DNA of 64,000 nt from Tunicatimonas pelagia (GTDB taxonomy: Bacteria > Bacteroidota > Bacteroidia > Cytophagales > Cyclobacteriaceae): assembly GCF_030506325.1 (NCBI RefSeq), contig NZ_CP120683.1, forward strand, positions 6,080,501-6,144,500, written 5' to 3'. Shown one piece after another: positions 1 to 9,410 of the stretch (positions within the stretch are counted from its first letter, which is position 1; each line of letters starts with the position of its first letter). The notes under the pieces were generated by a model. The model did no database searches. It was not told the origin of the DNA and saw only the letters and a list, made by a program, of their open reading frames with translations. The position numbers were made by a program, and so were the translations under genes.

Positions 1-344
1 ATGAGTAATGAGTAGTTGGCGGAGGCTGGGAGCACGGAGCAAGGCCGCTGCGGAGAACGGAGGTTAAAATCACTTTTTTTCGGAACCAACAAGATGCATC
101 TTTTTCTAATCTGTAATTTTCAATTTTTCTTACCTAATGCCTACTATGGACTGTCGACCGTGGACTATTAACCAATGCCCAAAACTCTGTAACCTTCAAC
201 CTGCTAAACCGTGCGACGGCCGCTTGTAACTCAATGACCAATACCCGTCGACGATGGACTATCGACCGTGGACTATTAACCAAACTTGTAGCTAAGTGAC
301 TGTGAACCGTCGACGATGGACTATCATCCGTGGGCTATGGACTA
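1..344. repeat. Intergenic heptad-repeat mosaic, locus A
   Basis: No gene is visible between 1 and about 477. Positions 1-14 are two copies of ATGAGTA. The perfect palindrome AGATGCATCT lies at 92-101. TNGACYR-type heptads run in phase at 147-174, 255-282 and 317-343. The stretch 92-238 is nearly identical, in reverse complement, to 21549-21712, apart from about 17 extra bases in the latter and a few substitutions. Positions 49-130 also match the reverse complement of 20735-20830. No open frame or transposase accompanies the copy, so it is a non-autonomous intergenic repeat. Nothing specific is seen at 345-477 apart from AT-rich upstream sequence for the next gene. Confidence 0.85.
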
Positions 345-513
345 ATTCTTCCTTGCCAAATTATCAGAAGAAGCTTTGGTGGTTAGATATCACTGTATAA
401 TCATCTCAAATTTATATTTTTCAGATATTTTGGGGCAAAGCGTTTCTATGTAGTAGGATTATTCTTATTTTGAGGTTTTGAATTTGCACAATCAAAGCCT
501 TAACGGCCGATCT

Positions 514-1689
514 ATGCTGTTACGATGTATTCTTTGGGGAGGTATTTTTTTTAGCAGTTCTTACTCCCTTATGGCTCAATCCATTTACGTTAGCAGTAAT
601 CAATTGCTAACATTAACTGACGATGCGGTTTTGTACACCTCAAGCGCAGTTATTAATGAGGGAGTGATCTTCAATGAAGGTACTATTCAGCTAGACGGCA
701 ACTGGAGTAATCAGCAGAGTTACAGTGGTAATGGCTGGTTACGACTTACAGGCTCTTCAGACCAAACCGTTCAGCATAATAATCAAGTGGTAGGCTCCTT
801 AGAAGCAAACGGTGGTGGAGCAAAAATAGTAGAGGGAAGTCTTTCTGTTAACGATACACTCAGTCTGATTAATGGTCATGTGATAGCGATCGCTCAAAAT
901 GTAATTCAACTAAACGAAAATGTTCAAGTCGAGAATGCCAACGATAACTCCTACATTCAGGGAACTGTGCGCTTTCGCGGAACGGGCTATCACTATCTTC
1001 CCATCGGTACCAGCACTGCTTTCCTACCAATCACCTTAGAAGATGTTACTGGAGTTAGCCCTTTGGTTGAAGTAGTTGCTTTCAGCGATCAGCAATTAGA
1101 GGTTGCCGGAGAAGCATTAGAAACTAAGGTGGTCAGCAATTATTGGACTATTACTAGTTTGGAAGGTCGCTACGACGGTTCGGTAGTTACCCTCACTGCA
1201 ACCCTTTCCGATAATTTTGATGATATTATCGGAGCAGTTGTCGTTGAGTCGGATAACTTAGACGGCTCTTTTAATAATTTGGGCCAGCGAAATCGGGAAG
1301 GAGATAGAACGAGTGGGTTGATAACCAGCGAGGCAATAGCGAATAAATCTATTGTAGCATTAGGACTTACAGCAGAGTACGTACTTGAGAATTCGGTAGA
1401 GATACCTTCTGCTTTCTCACCGATAGCCTCAGATGCAACCGATCGTAGCGTGCGAGTATATTCGGCCAGTCTACAATCCGAGGGCTTTTTGTTTACCATT
1501 TTTAACCGATGGGGACAAGTTGTGTATCAAACCAGCGACCTGCAATCAGCCCTCACCTCAGGTTGGGGTGGTTTAGATACCAACACCCGTCAACCGCTAC
1601 CTTCAGGAGTCTACCCTTACGTGTTACGGGGCATTTACGACAGTGGGCAAGCAGTAGAGAAGACGGGTTCCATTACGCTTTTCCGTTGA
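514..1689 (+). CDS. Secreted protein with type B T9SS sorting domain
   Basis: The protein has 391 residues from the ATG at 514; in-frame TTG codons at 478 and 484 are alternative starts, the second with GAGG 8 bases upstream. A signal peptide of about 22 residues ends near SLMAQS. The middle is beta-rich and low in cysteine with no recognised domain. From about residue 293 it matches the gliding-motility-associated C-terminal (CHU_C, type B) sorting domain: an IPSAFSP-like entry, IFNRWGQVVYQT, a GW-G pair, LPSGVYPYVLRG, and a final GSITLFR. Such domains direct export by T9SS. The next gene, porP/sprF, starts one base after the stop. PorP/SprF proteins are known partners of type B cargo, so this is probably a cargo and partner pair. 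Confidence 0.85.
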   Translation: MLLRCILWGGIFFSSSYSLMAQSIYVSSNQLLTLTDDAVLYTSSAVINEGVIFNEGTIQLDGNWSNQQSYSGNGWLRLTGSSDQTVQHNNQVVGSLEANGGGAKIVEGSLSVNDTLSLINGHVIAIAQNVIQLNENVQVENANDNSYIQGTVRFRGTGYHYLPIGTSTAFLPITLEDVTGVSPLVEVVAFSDQQLEVAGEALETKVVSNYWTITSLEGRYDGSVVTLTATLSDNFDDIIGAVVVESDNLDGSFNNLGQRNREGDRTSGLITSEAIANKSIVALGLTAEYVLENSVEIPSAFSPIASDATDRSVRVYSASLQSEGFLFTIFNRWGQVVYQTSDLQSALTSGWGGLDTNTRQPLPSGVYPYVLRGIYDSGQAVEKTGSITLFR

Positions 1690-1690
1690 T

Positions 1691-2740
1691 ATGCGACACA
1701 ATCGGACTCATATTGTTCTGATAGGACTTCTGTTCTTTGCTTCCGATGGGTTGACTCAAGAAATCCGGTTCTCCCAGTATCAAGCTGCTCCGGCCTACAT
1801 TAATCCGGCTAGTGTAGGAACTACGTTGCATCCGGTATTACGAGTTAATTCTCGGATTCAGCGGTTCGGAGTAGTTGCCTTTCGTACCGGCTACGCCTCA
1901 TTATCGCTGCCAATTTCCCTCAGCAGTACAAAAGAGTTGCCCATCGGAGGGGTTGGCTTAAATGTATTACAGGATGTAGCCGGAGAGAGTAGCGAGTTTC
2001 GCACTACAATTGCTCAATTATCAGCCGCCTATAACATTTACCTAAACCGCCGAGGTACTCAGTGGCTGAGTTTGGGTTTACAAGCGGGTTATCGCCAGGT
2101 GCGAGTAGACTACTCCCAACTTAATTGGCCTTCTCAACTGCGATACAATGGCTTCTCGGGCACTGGCCTACCTATTGAGAATGCTGAAAACCAGTTGGGA
2201 GCGCTAAGTATTAATTCGGGTCTGTTCTGGTCGTACGATGCTACCCGTAATCCACTTTCTGAAGCCCCTCCCGTTCGTCTGTACGCGGGGTTTTCGCTAC
2301 AAAACATTAATGAACCTACTTACAATTTCTTGTCAGCTTCACAAAGCTCACTGAATCTGGGATATTCGGCTCTTGGCGGGGCAGAATTCTGGATAAATGA
2401 TCGGTGGACGCTTGCTCCCGATGGTCTAGTTCTGTGGTACGAGCAGTGGTTTGCTTATCAGGCAGGAACTTCCGCCACGTACCATACCCAATACAGTACT
2501 CCATCGAATCCGGTACCGTCGCCGCTCCGCTTAACGGCTGGAACTTGGTATCGGGATGAATCTAGCTTGGTGTTTTTAGTAGGGATGGGAGGGAGAAAGT
2601 GGCAGGCCGCTTTATCCTACGATGCTAATCTGGCCACTACCCGAAGAGGAGTTTCCAATCAGTATGCTTTGGAATTATCTTTGCGGTACCAGTGGTTTGG
2701 CAACAATGCTCTCAAATCTCAATCCACGCCTTTGTATTGA
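1691..2740 (+). CDS. PorP/SprF family T9SS outer-membrane protein
   Basis: The protein has 349 residues, typical for PorP/SprF. After a short hydrophobic signal peptide it starts with EIRFSQYQAAPAYINPAS, the family's diagnostic FSQY...P...NPA entry motif. The rest alternates polar and hydrophobic residues as expected for a beta-barrel. PorP/SprF proteins sit in the outer membrane and take part in secretion or surface attachment of proteins with type B sorting signals. It lies tightly between the type B protein (1 base upstream) and the PorE-like protein (1 base downstream), so the three are probably one transcript. The specific paralogue cannot be named. Confidence 0.9.
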   Translation: MRHNRTHIVLIGLLFFASDGLTQEIRFSQYQAAPAYINPASVGTTLHPVLRVNSRIQRFGVVAFRTGYASLSLPISLSSTKELPIGGVGLNVLQDVAGESSEFRTTIAQLSAAYNIYLNRRGTQWLSLGLQAGYRQVRVDYSQLNWPSQLRYNGFSGTGLPIENAENQLGALSINSGLFWSYDATRNPLSEAPPVRLYAGFSLQNINEPTYNFLSASQSSLNLGYSALGGAEFWINDRWTLAPDGLVLWYEQWFAYQAGTSATYHTQYSTPSNPVPSPLRLTAGTWYRDESSLVFLVGMGGRKWQAALSYDANLATTRRGVSNQYALELSLRYQWFGNNALKSQSTPLY

Positions 2741-2741
2741 C

Positions 2742-5183
2742 ATGTTTGGTTTTCTCCGCATCCGAAATATTGATCTAAGGCTGCTTATTCTGTTAAGCCT
2801 GAGCATGGTTTCTATTAGCAGCTCTGGTCAAAATATCGCCATTCAGAACCCAGAGCAAAGCGGAGATCAGTATTTTTTAGCCGAACAGTATTTTCGGGCT
2901 GCTCAGTTTTATCAATTAGCTCTTAAAAACGATAGTAGTAATCATGAGCTAGCGATTAAGCTAGCGCATAGTGAGCGCAACCAATTTAATTACGTTAAAG
3001 CAGCTAAGTGGTATCAGTATGCTCAGCATATTTCCCCTGACTTTTCGGCAAAAGCGGCGTACTATCAGTCGTTAATGCTGAAAAATATTGGGCGATGCGA
3101 GGAAACGTACCTTTGGCTGGATAGCTTATTGAATTCGTCTCAACCAGAAGCACGAGCCTTGCAATGGGAGGCAGAACAACTGAAAAATAGTTGTCAGGAA
3201 TTAGCTTTAGCTGCTAGAAAGGTAGCGAGTATCACGGTGTTATCACTCGATTCTACCGTAAATTCCCCTAATTATGACTATGCTCCGGTTATAATGCAGC
3301 ATGATTCAATACTACTACTAACCAGTACCCGTTTTGCCGGAAAGCAGAAGGTTTCTTATCGATTTGGGGAAAATAACGCCAACTTTTTTGCGTACCGCTT
3401 ACAGGGAAGCCAGTTTACAGATACTAGTACTTTTGTAAGTGCCATCAATACCAAAGCCAGCGAAGGAGCCGGTTGCTACGTAGCATCCCGAAAGGAATTT
3501 TACTTTACCTACTGCTCCAATAACCAACCCTGTCAGATTTATTTCATTGCTTTTACGGGGAAGGGTTGGTCAGCACCTGCACCATTACCTCCTAGTGTTA
3601 ACGTGAAAGAAGCTGAAACTAAGCATCCTAGCGTATCAGCTTCCGGCGATACCTTATTTTTTGCATCCGATCGGCCAGGTGGCCGGGGAGGTTTAGATAT
3701 TTGGATGAGTATTCGGGCGGAAGAAAATCAGTGGCTATCGCCAGTTTGTCTGGATAGTTTGGTCAATTCTACTTACGATGAAGTTACGCCGTACTATCAC
3801 AGCCAAGAAGACCAACTCTACTTCGCTTCCGACAATCAGCGTGGTTTCGGTGGAATGGATTTATACTTGGTTTCCGAATTCTCTAATGCGAAATCAGGTG
3901 TTCGTAGGCATTTGCCAATGCCTATCAACTCCCCGGCCGATGATAGCTACTTAGTTTTAGGGCAGCAATCAGGATACTTAGCTTCTAATCGCGACGGTAA
4001 TTTTGATATTTATCAGTTCAAAAAAACAAAAAATCAACGGTGGGCGCAGTTTCTTTTGGGTATTCCGCCGCTGCTAACTAAACCAGTGGCTGATTTACTA
4101 ACGGCAGTACCTACTGATAAAATTCGTCGGGCCGACTACCTGAATTCGGAATTAAATGATTGGATTTGGGTAAATTCCGCCCAACAGAAAAGGCTTAGCT
4201 CTGGAGCTACTCGCTTCATTCTGAATTCGGATGTAAACGATATTCAAATGAAGCAATATCAGCAACAGCAGAAACGTAACGAGATGGCGCAGAACCTAAC
4301 AGTAGTAAGCACCATAATTAGCCCTAACGCCGATAGCACACTGATTTTAACGAGTTTCTCTACTGATTCTTCAACGGCAAACCTGACGAGCGTAGTTACG
4401 GGAACCGTTACCGTAAGCACCCCCCAGCAACCATTTGCCGAACAAATAATTGAACTGCGGGAAAGTGGAGGAGAACTGCTAAAGACATCTACCACCAATG
4501 CGACTGGCGAATTTAGGTTTGTGAACCTTCCGGCTAATAGCTCATACTACCTCGCATTAGCTTCTGCCGAAACGCAGGATACTATTAGCGTGAGCAACTT
4601 ACTGCTTCGGGCCGAACCGGAATATATTTTTTCACAGACGTTTGAGCCAATCTACTTTAACTTTAATCAGCACGAGTTACGCCCGGAGTCAGCTAAAGTA
4701 CTGGATGCTTTGGCTGAGTTTTATCAAGCCAACCCTGAAATATCTATTGAGATTAATGCTTTCACGGATAGTTTGGGTAACGACCTTTATAACTTGCTAC
4801 TGAGTAGAAAAAGGGGAGAAGCCGCGTTTGATTATCTAATTAATTCGGGAGTGGATCGATCGGCGTTGGCGATTAATGCTAACGGAGTATCTACAGCTTA
4901 TACCTCAACCAATGCTTACGTAAGCCAGCAACTGAACCGAAGGGTTGAGTTTGAAATTTTTGGATTGGAGAATCCACTTTCCCGCGAAGTGGCTACCAGA
5001 ATTTTACGGCCAAGTATTGATCTGGCTCAGCTTTTAGAAGGCACCCAAATGAGCTGGGAAGAATTATCTTCATTAAACGGGCGACCGTTGGATATACTTG
5101 AGCCATATAAACCCATCCGGATATACAAAAGCAAGATCGCCAATGACAACTCGTTATTTTACCAGATAATTGACATAAATTGA
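2742..5183 (+). CDS. PorE-like OmpA-family protein (TPR, PD40, CarboxypepD_reg, OmpA_C)
   Basis: The ATG at 2742 follows the porP stop by one base and opens a signal peptide; the frame is open further upstream, but only inside porP. The 813-residue protein has TPR-like helices (about 30-160), PD40/WD40-like blades with DTLFFASDRPGGRGGLDIW and LYFASDNQRGFGGMDLY (about 295-375), a carboxypeptidase-regulatory-like beta domain (about 550-606) and an OmpA peptidoglycan-binding domain (about 645-742) with the TDS...N...LS..R pattern and NRRVEFE. This order matches PorE, which tethers the T9SS to peptidoglycan. The last ~60 residues, with QLLEGTQMSWEELSSLNGR, look like a LysM-type repeat, a second possible wall-binding element. 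Confidence 0.88.
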   Translation: MFGFLRIRNIDLRLLILLSLSMVSISSSGQNIAIQNPEQSGDQYFLAEQYFRAAQFYQLALKNDSSNHELAIKLAHSERNQFNYVKAAKWYQYAQHISPDFSAKAAYYQSLMLKNIGRCEETYLWLDSLLNSSQPEARALQWEAEQLKNSCQELALAARKVASITVLSLDSTVNSPNYDYAPVIMQHDSILLLTSTRFAGKQKVSYRFGENNANFFAYRLQGSQFTDTSTFVSAINTKASEGAGCYVASRKEFYFTYCSNNQPCQIYFIAFTGKGWSAPAPLPPSVNVKEAETKHPSVSASGDTLFFASDRPGGRGGLDIWMSIRAEENQWLSPVCLDSLVNSTYDEVTPYYHSQEDQLYFASDNQRGFGGMDLYLVSEFSNAKSGVRRHLPMPINSPADDSYLVLGQQSGYLASNRDGNFDIYQFKKTKNQRWAQFLLGIPPLLTKPVADLLTAVPTDKIRRADYLNSELNDWIWVNSAQQKRLSSGATRFILNSDVNDIQMKQYQQQQKRNEMAQNLTVVSTIISPNADSTLILTSFSTDSSTANLTSVVTGTVTVSTPQQPFAEQIIELRESGGELLKTSTTNATGEFRFVNLPANSSYYLALASAETQDTISVSNLLLRAEPEYIFSQTFEPIYFNFNQHELRPESAKVLDALAEFYQANPEISIEINAFTDSLGNDLYNLLLSRKRGEAAFDYLINSGVDRSALAINANGVSTAYTSTNAYVSQQLNRRVEFEIFGLENPLSREVATRILRPSIDLAQLLEGTQMSWEELSSLNGRPLDILEPYKPIRIYKSKIANDNSLFYQIIDIN

Positions 5184-5208
5184 TAAGCTTAATCTACCAG
5201 ACGTAACG

Positions 5209-7011
5209 ATGATATTTTTGAAGCAAATCGTACTACTGTTGAGTATTGCCCTCTTCTCCCAAAAAATATTCGCCCAATCGGTAGGAGTGGGAACTACATC
5301 GCCCAACGCCAATGCTGCACTCCATATTGTAGCACCTAATAACAACCAGGGGGTGCTCATTCCGAGTATGAGTACGGAGCAACGAATTAGTGAGCAATTT
5401 ACCGCCAATCTATCTTCACAAGACAATGGCCTGATGGTATTTGACCTAACCGAGAACCGTTTTTTCTTTTGGGCAGACGGGACGTGGTCTCCCATCATCA
5501 GCGGTGCCGTAAACCAGATATTAGACGTGGGCGAGGGGCTAGAGATTAATGAGCAGAGTCTGATTATCAATACGGGAGATACCGATTCTACTAATGACAT
5601 TACTGTAACTACTGCTGCGGGCGGATCGCTGGTTGGGACATACCCTAACCCTGAGCTGGCCGAAGGAACGGTTCAAACTATAAATTTAGCTGATTTGGCC
5701 GTGAACGGTAACAAAGTTGCTGATAATACCATTGGAGTAGAAAAATTATCAGGGTTGGCTGATCCAACATCAGGTAGAAATTCAGTAATGATTACTAACA
5801 ACAGCAATATCCCTCGCTGGTTTCAACCGGAGGCCAATCAGGTACTAGTTACCGATAATGCCGGACAAATAACCTCACGATCTGAAGCGACCTTTGCTCG
5901 GGAAACGCTAGCCCTGGGCGAAATCTACATTGGAAATAACGTAGGAGAGGCCGAACCATTGGATGTTTCGGATATTGGTAATATTCTAGTCGGAAACGGA
6001 ACCACCCTCTTTAAGCTAGATGCCTCTGGTAACGGTAGGTTACTAGTGGGCAATGGAACTACTTTAGTCTCGGTAGATGTGATGGGGGATGTTTCCCTAG
6101 ACGGAACTGGAACTGTTCAAATTAGTGCGGATGCGATCGGTACAGCTGAAATTGCCGATGGTACCATTGCTTCTGCTGACTTAGCAACTCAAGCAGTAAC
6201 TACCGATAAGATCGCGTTGAACGCGATACAATCCGATCAAATTCTGGATGAGTCTATTACTTTAGCTGATTTGGCTCCCGGATCGGTAAATGCCGAAAAG
6301 ATTCTGAATGGAGCGATTACCGACGGTGATATTAATTCTGGTGCTGGAATTTTGGTTAGTAAGTTAGAAGAATTGAATACAGGTGAAATCATTTTTGGAA
6401 ATACTAATGGACTGGGAGAAGGGATACCTACTATCGGTCTACTCTCCGGAGATGCCAGCATTAGTGCTAATGGTATCCTTACTTTATCCTCTGTAGGGCC
6501 AGGTATGGGAAGCTACGGGGGGGGTGGTAATTTCATAGAATCCATCTCCCTTGACGTTCAAGGTAGAGTGACCGCTGTGACTGCTGGCTCTCCACCCAGT
6601 GACTCCCGTCTCAAGGAAAATATTACTGAACTAGCGTACTCCCCACAAAAACTGCATCAGCTACAGGCCTACAGTTATCAGTGGAAAGATAGTAAAATGG
6701 GTGAAGGACGGCAGATTGGGCTAATCGCCCAGGAGGTAGAAAAAGTGTATCCTGAACTAGTAAAAGAGCGTTCGGATGGCTACCAAGGCGTTCTGTACCA
6801 AGGGCTTATTCCGGTACTGATTGAGGCTACTAAAGTGCAGCAAGATTCGTTAGATGTATTGAGCCAAGAAAATAGTTTGTTGCAAAACCGAATAAAGCAA
6901 CTGGAGGAAAATCTAAACCAGTACGAAGAACAACTTCACCGAATAGAAACTACTATTCAGAAGATGGTACTAAAAGAATCACCAGCGGTAGCAAGCCCCG
7001 AAGCTCAGTAG
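5209..7011 (+). CDS. Secreted protein with C-terminal peptidase S74 (intramolecular chaperone) domain
   Basis: The protein has 600 residues with a clear signal peptide ending FSQKIFAQS, followed by SVGVGTTSPNANAALHI, a common N-terminal motif of Bacteroidota surface proteins of this class. The middle is a long repetitive beta region rich in G, T, D and I, with recurring 'VGNGTTL' and 'DGTIASADLA'-like steps, consistent with a trimeric beta-helix fibre. Residues about 465-560 form the S74 domain (DSRLKENITEL, GLIAQEVEKVYPELV), followed by a coiled coil to about 595. S74 domains trimerise and self-cleave in tail spikes and in some bacterial adhesins. It starts 25 bases after the PorE-like gene and may belong to that transcript. 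No T9SS sorting domain is visible. Confidence 0.85.
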   Translation: MIFLKQIVLLLSIALFSQKIFAQSVGVGTTSPNANAALHIVAPNNNQGVLIPSMSTEQRISEQFTANLSSQDNGLMVFDLTENRFFFWADGTWSPIISGAVNQILDVGEGLEINEQSLIINTGDTDSTNDITVTTAAGGSLVGTYPNPELAEGTVQTINLADLAVNGNKVADNTIGVEKLSGLADPTSGRNSVMITNNSNIPRWFQPEANQVLVTDNAGQITSRSEATFARETLALGEIYIGNNVGEAEPLDVSDIGNILVGNGTTLFKLDASGNGRLLVGNGTTLVSVDVMGDVSLDGTGTVQISADAIGTAEIADGTIASADLATQAVTTDKIALNAIQSDQILDESITLADLAPGSVNAEKILNGAITDGDINSGAGILVSKLEELNTGEIIFGNTNGLGEGIPTIGLLSGDASISANGILTLSSVGPGMGSYGGGGNFIESISLDVQGRVTAVTAGSPPSDSRLKENITELAYSPQKLHQLQAYSYQWKDSKMGEGRQIGLIAQEVEKVYPELVKERSDGYQGVLYQGLIPVLIEATKVQQDSLDVLSQENSLLQNRIKQLEENLNQYEEQLHRIETTIQKMVLKESPAVASPEAQ

Positions 7012-7635
7012 GTGAGGGGCACCAATAGCGAGTTCTCCCTGGAAACCGACGTGCTCAGTAACGTACGATTCCCCACCCAAGATAATCAGCTGTGGGGCAA
7101 AGGTGCCACCCAGAGCAAAATTGATTACCCGATCAACCACATCCGAAGGAAAACCCACATCGGAATTCACATTCCAGTTAGAAAAACCGAGTCGCGCCCC
7201 GCTGTACATTCGGAAGTTGGCTTGGTAGACGATATAAAGCAAGCCCGTGGCTCCAAGGTAAAACCGATTGGCCCTAAGTCCGTACTGCCGAGCCGAACTA
7301 TTGTCTGGATCACGATAAGTCACTGAAAAATTCTGATGAGCAATGGTTCCTCCGATGGCAGCTCGCCGGGTTGGCTGAAAAAGGTATGTGGCGGAGATAA
7401 CCGGATTTCTACGGATGTTTACCCCGTCAATAATCTGGAAATAGTTCACTATTCCTGATAGAATTCCGGAAGTACTAAACCCGATATTTCCCCGAACTTG
7501 ATGAGGATGAATGACACGATTTTCGCTTTTCCCTGTTTTTTCTTGAGCAAAAAGAGGGGAGACAGTGCTACTAACGGCTACCGCTAGTATTAGAATTACC
7601 CCTGCGGGTAAGCATTTGAGCCACATCCTGAACAT
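6979..7635 (-). CDS. Putative outer-membrane beta-barrel protein
   Basis: From the ATG at 7635 (a second ATG is at 7626) the protein has 218 residues with a signal peptide ending near SPLFAQE. The remainder shows alternating beta-strand patterns with aromatic girdle residues (for example ANRFYLGATGLLYIVYQAN) and a terminal aromatic residue, as in small outer-membrane barrels. The start lies inside the 3' end of the dipeptidase gene, a 65-base same-strand overlap that suggests translational coupling, and the 3' end overlaps the convergent S74 gene by 33 bases. No family name is recognised. Confidence 0.65.
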   Translation of the reverse strand: MFRMWLKCLPAGVILILAVAVSSTVSPLFAQEKTGKSENRVIHPHQVRGNIGFSTSGILSGIVNYFQIIDGVNIRRNPVISATYLFQPTRRAAIGGTIAHQNFSVTYRDPDNSSARQYGLRANRFYLGATGLLYIVYQANFRMYSGARLGFSNWNVNSDVGFPSDVVDRVINFALGGTFAPQLIILGGESYVTEHVGFQGELAIGAPHLLSFGACYRW

Positions 7636-8824
7636 CGTTCCACACCCGGAACGTGTTCTTATAGCAAATTTTCTCAATGTCTTCTTCAGAATATCCTCGC
7701 TTTAGTAGTTCGGCAATTAGGTTGGGATATTCTGAAGCATTCTTCAGTCCGGTGGGCAAGGTATCGCCCACGCCGTCAAAGTCAGACCCAAAACCCACGT
7801 GGTCAATCCCAGCTAGTTGCACCACATGATCGATATGATCAGCCACTCTCTGAACGGTAGAGTAGGCCGGATTGTTTGCCATATATTCTCGGGCGTAGGC
7901 TTGGGTAGCACTATCGCTAAAAGTTAAGTTACGTTCACTCATCCACGCCGTCAGGTGGGTTCGCATTTCACTGGATTTTTTGCGGGAGTCAGCATCAACA
8001 AACCCGGAACCGAAATTAATTTGAATGACTCCGTTATTTTCTCCCATGAGTTTAATCATATCATCGTTCATATTGCGCTCAAAGCCAGGCACAAACTCTC
8101 GAGCTGATGAGTGGGAAGCAATCACCGGGGCCTGGGTAATTTTCATTACGTCGTAGAACGCACTATCAGAAATGTGAGAAACATCCACCATGATACCTAC
8201 TCGGTTCATTTCTTTTACCACCTTTTCACCAAAAGGGCTGAGGCCATTCCAAACGCGGGTGGTATCGTAAGAGGAATCACAAATTTGATTAACCTTACTA
8301 TGGGTTAGCGTCACGTAGCGAATGCCTCGGTCAAAGAAGTACTGTACGTTTTCAATGGAATCGCCGATGGGGGCACCATTTTCCATTCCCATGGGTAAGG
8401 AAATTAGGTCTTTCTCAAAATTACTTTCTATTTCTTGCGGAGAGTTCGCTAACGCAAATTTCTCGGGAAATTCCTGCGGGATGTTTTGTACCAGATTAAT
8501 GAGGGAGTCAGCAAATTCTTTGGCACCACCCGTTTCCTGATAACTAGCGGGAATGTAGATTGACATAAATGGGGCGTCCAACCCTCCGGCTACGGCCTTG
8601 GGATAATCGAAATCACCCTGAGTCTCATTCTCAATATCTTTAATGTATTCTTTCTTCAGCCGAAAGCCTGAAACCTTAAGCCGATAAGGTAAATCAATAT
8701 GACCGTCGGTAATGATATAGGCCTGAGCTAGTGAATCAGCTTTGTTTTGCAGACTATCTTGCGCCCGAAGAGTGAAGCAGGTTAATAAAAAAACAGTACT
8801 CAGAAATATAGGTAGAAATTGCAT
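7571..8824 (-). CDS. Membrane dipeptidase, peptidase family M19
   Basis: The protein has 417 residues, a normal length for M19 (renal-dipeptidase family) enzymes. A signal peptide ends at TLRAQD, so it is exported to the periplasm or membrane. All expected binuclear zinc ligands are present: H42 and D44 in DGHIDL, E148 in GMENG, H217 in DVSHIS and H238 in IASHSS. VGFGSDFDG is the conserved region near the C terminus. The family hydrolyses dipeptides, including some with a C-terminal D-residue. It is followed by the small barrel gene, which overlaps its end. The substrate is unknown. Confidence 0.93.
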   Translation of the reverse strand: MQFLPIFLSTVFLLTCFTLRAQDSLQNKADSLAQAYIITDGHIDLPYRLKVSGFRLKKEYIKDIENETQGDFDYPKAVAGGLDAPFMSIYIPASYQETGGAKEFADSLINLVQNIPQEFPEKFALANSPQEIESNFEKDLISLPMGMENGAPIGDSIENVQYFFDRGIRYVTLTHSKVNQICDSSYDTTRVWNGLSPFGEKVVKEMNRVGIMVDVSHISDSAFYDVMKITQAPVIASHSSAREFVPGFERNMNDDMIKLMGENNGVIQINFGSGFVDADSRKKSSEMRTHLTAWMSERNLTFSDSATQAYAREYMANNPAYSTVQRVADHIDHVVQLAGIDHVGFGSDFDGVGDTLPTGLKNASEYPNLIAELLKRGYSEEDIEKICYKNTFRVWNDVQDVAQMLTRRGNSNTSGSR

Positions 8825-8889
8825 ATATATTTTGTTGATTAGCGTGTAGGCAAACTTTAGCTATTATTTAATGCGATAAAATTAAAATA

Positions 8890-9405
8890 TTATTCGGAAT
8901 TATACCAGGATGCATACATAGAATAATTGTTGGCAATGGTTTGCATACGTTCTCGGTGGGATACATCTAGCTTCTTTACCTTGCGGGCTGGTACACCCGC
9001 GTACAAGCATCCAGCTTCTACGACGGTGTTTTCTAGCACCACAGCCCCCGCAGCAATCAGCGCCCCCTGTTCAACTACTGCATGGTCCATCACGATGGCA
9101 CCCATCCCAATGAGTACGTAATCTTCTAGTGTACATCCGTGTACCAGTGCCCGGTGCCCAACCGATACGTAATTACCAATAATAGTATCTGCTTTTTGAT
9201 AGGTTCCGTGAATAATTACACCATCTTGAATATTACTGTTGTGCCCAATGCTGATAGAAGCTACGTCGCCCCGGATAACCGTGTTAAACCATAAGCTACA
9301 ATTACGACTTACGGCTACATCGCCAATGAGAGTAGCGGTAGGGGCTAAAAAACAATCGTCACCTACGGTAGGGGTTTTCCCCCGAACAGAAATAATATGG
9401 CTCAT
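8890..9405 (-). CDS. Gamma carbonic anhydrase family protein (YrdA/PaaY type)
   Basis: The protein has 171 residues and is built almost entirely of left-handed beta-helix hexapeptide repeats (LIGDVAV, GHNSNIQDGVIIHG, ALIAAGAVV). Metal-ligand histidines typical of gamma-class carbonic anhydrases occur in VIHG and in VGHRALVHG. YrdA/PaaY members are cytosolic trimers; some are carbonic anhydrases and some act in CoA-ester metabolism, so activity is not certain. The region directly upstream of the ATG holds a strong hairpin followed by a T run (9411-9446), leaving no purine-rich ribosome site. Confidence 0.88.
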   Translation of the reverse strand: MSHIISVRGKTPTVGDDCFLAPTATLIGDVAVSRNCSLWFNTVIRGDVASISIGHNSNIQDGVIIHGTYQKADTIIGNYVSVGHRALVHGCTLEDYVLIGMGAIVMDHAVVEQGALIAAGAVVLENTVVEAGCLYAGVPARKVKKLDVSHRERMQTIANNYSMYASWYNSE

Positions 9406-9410
9406 AAAAG

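Noticed and set aside
5209-7011. Prophage tail fibre because of the S74 domain
   Set aside because: It has a bacterial signal peptide, and no other phage genes surround it.
7012-7326. 104-residue plus-strand frame after the S74 gene
   Set aside because: It is antisense to the beta-barrel gene, which has a signal peptide and barrel pattern; the plus frame has neither.
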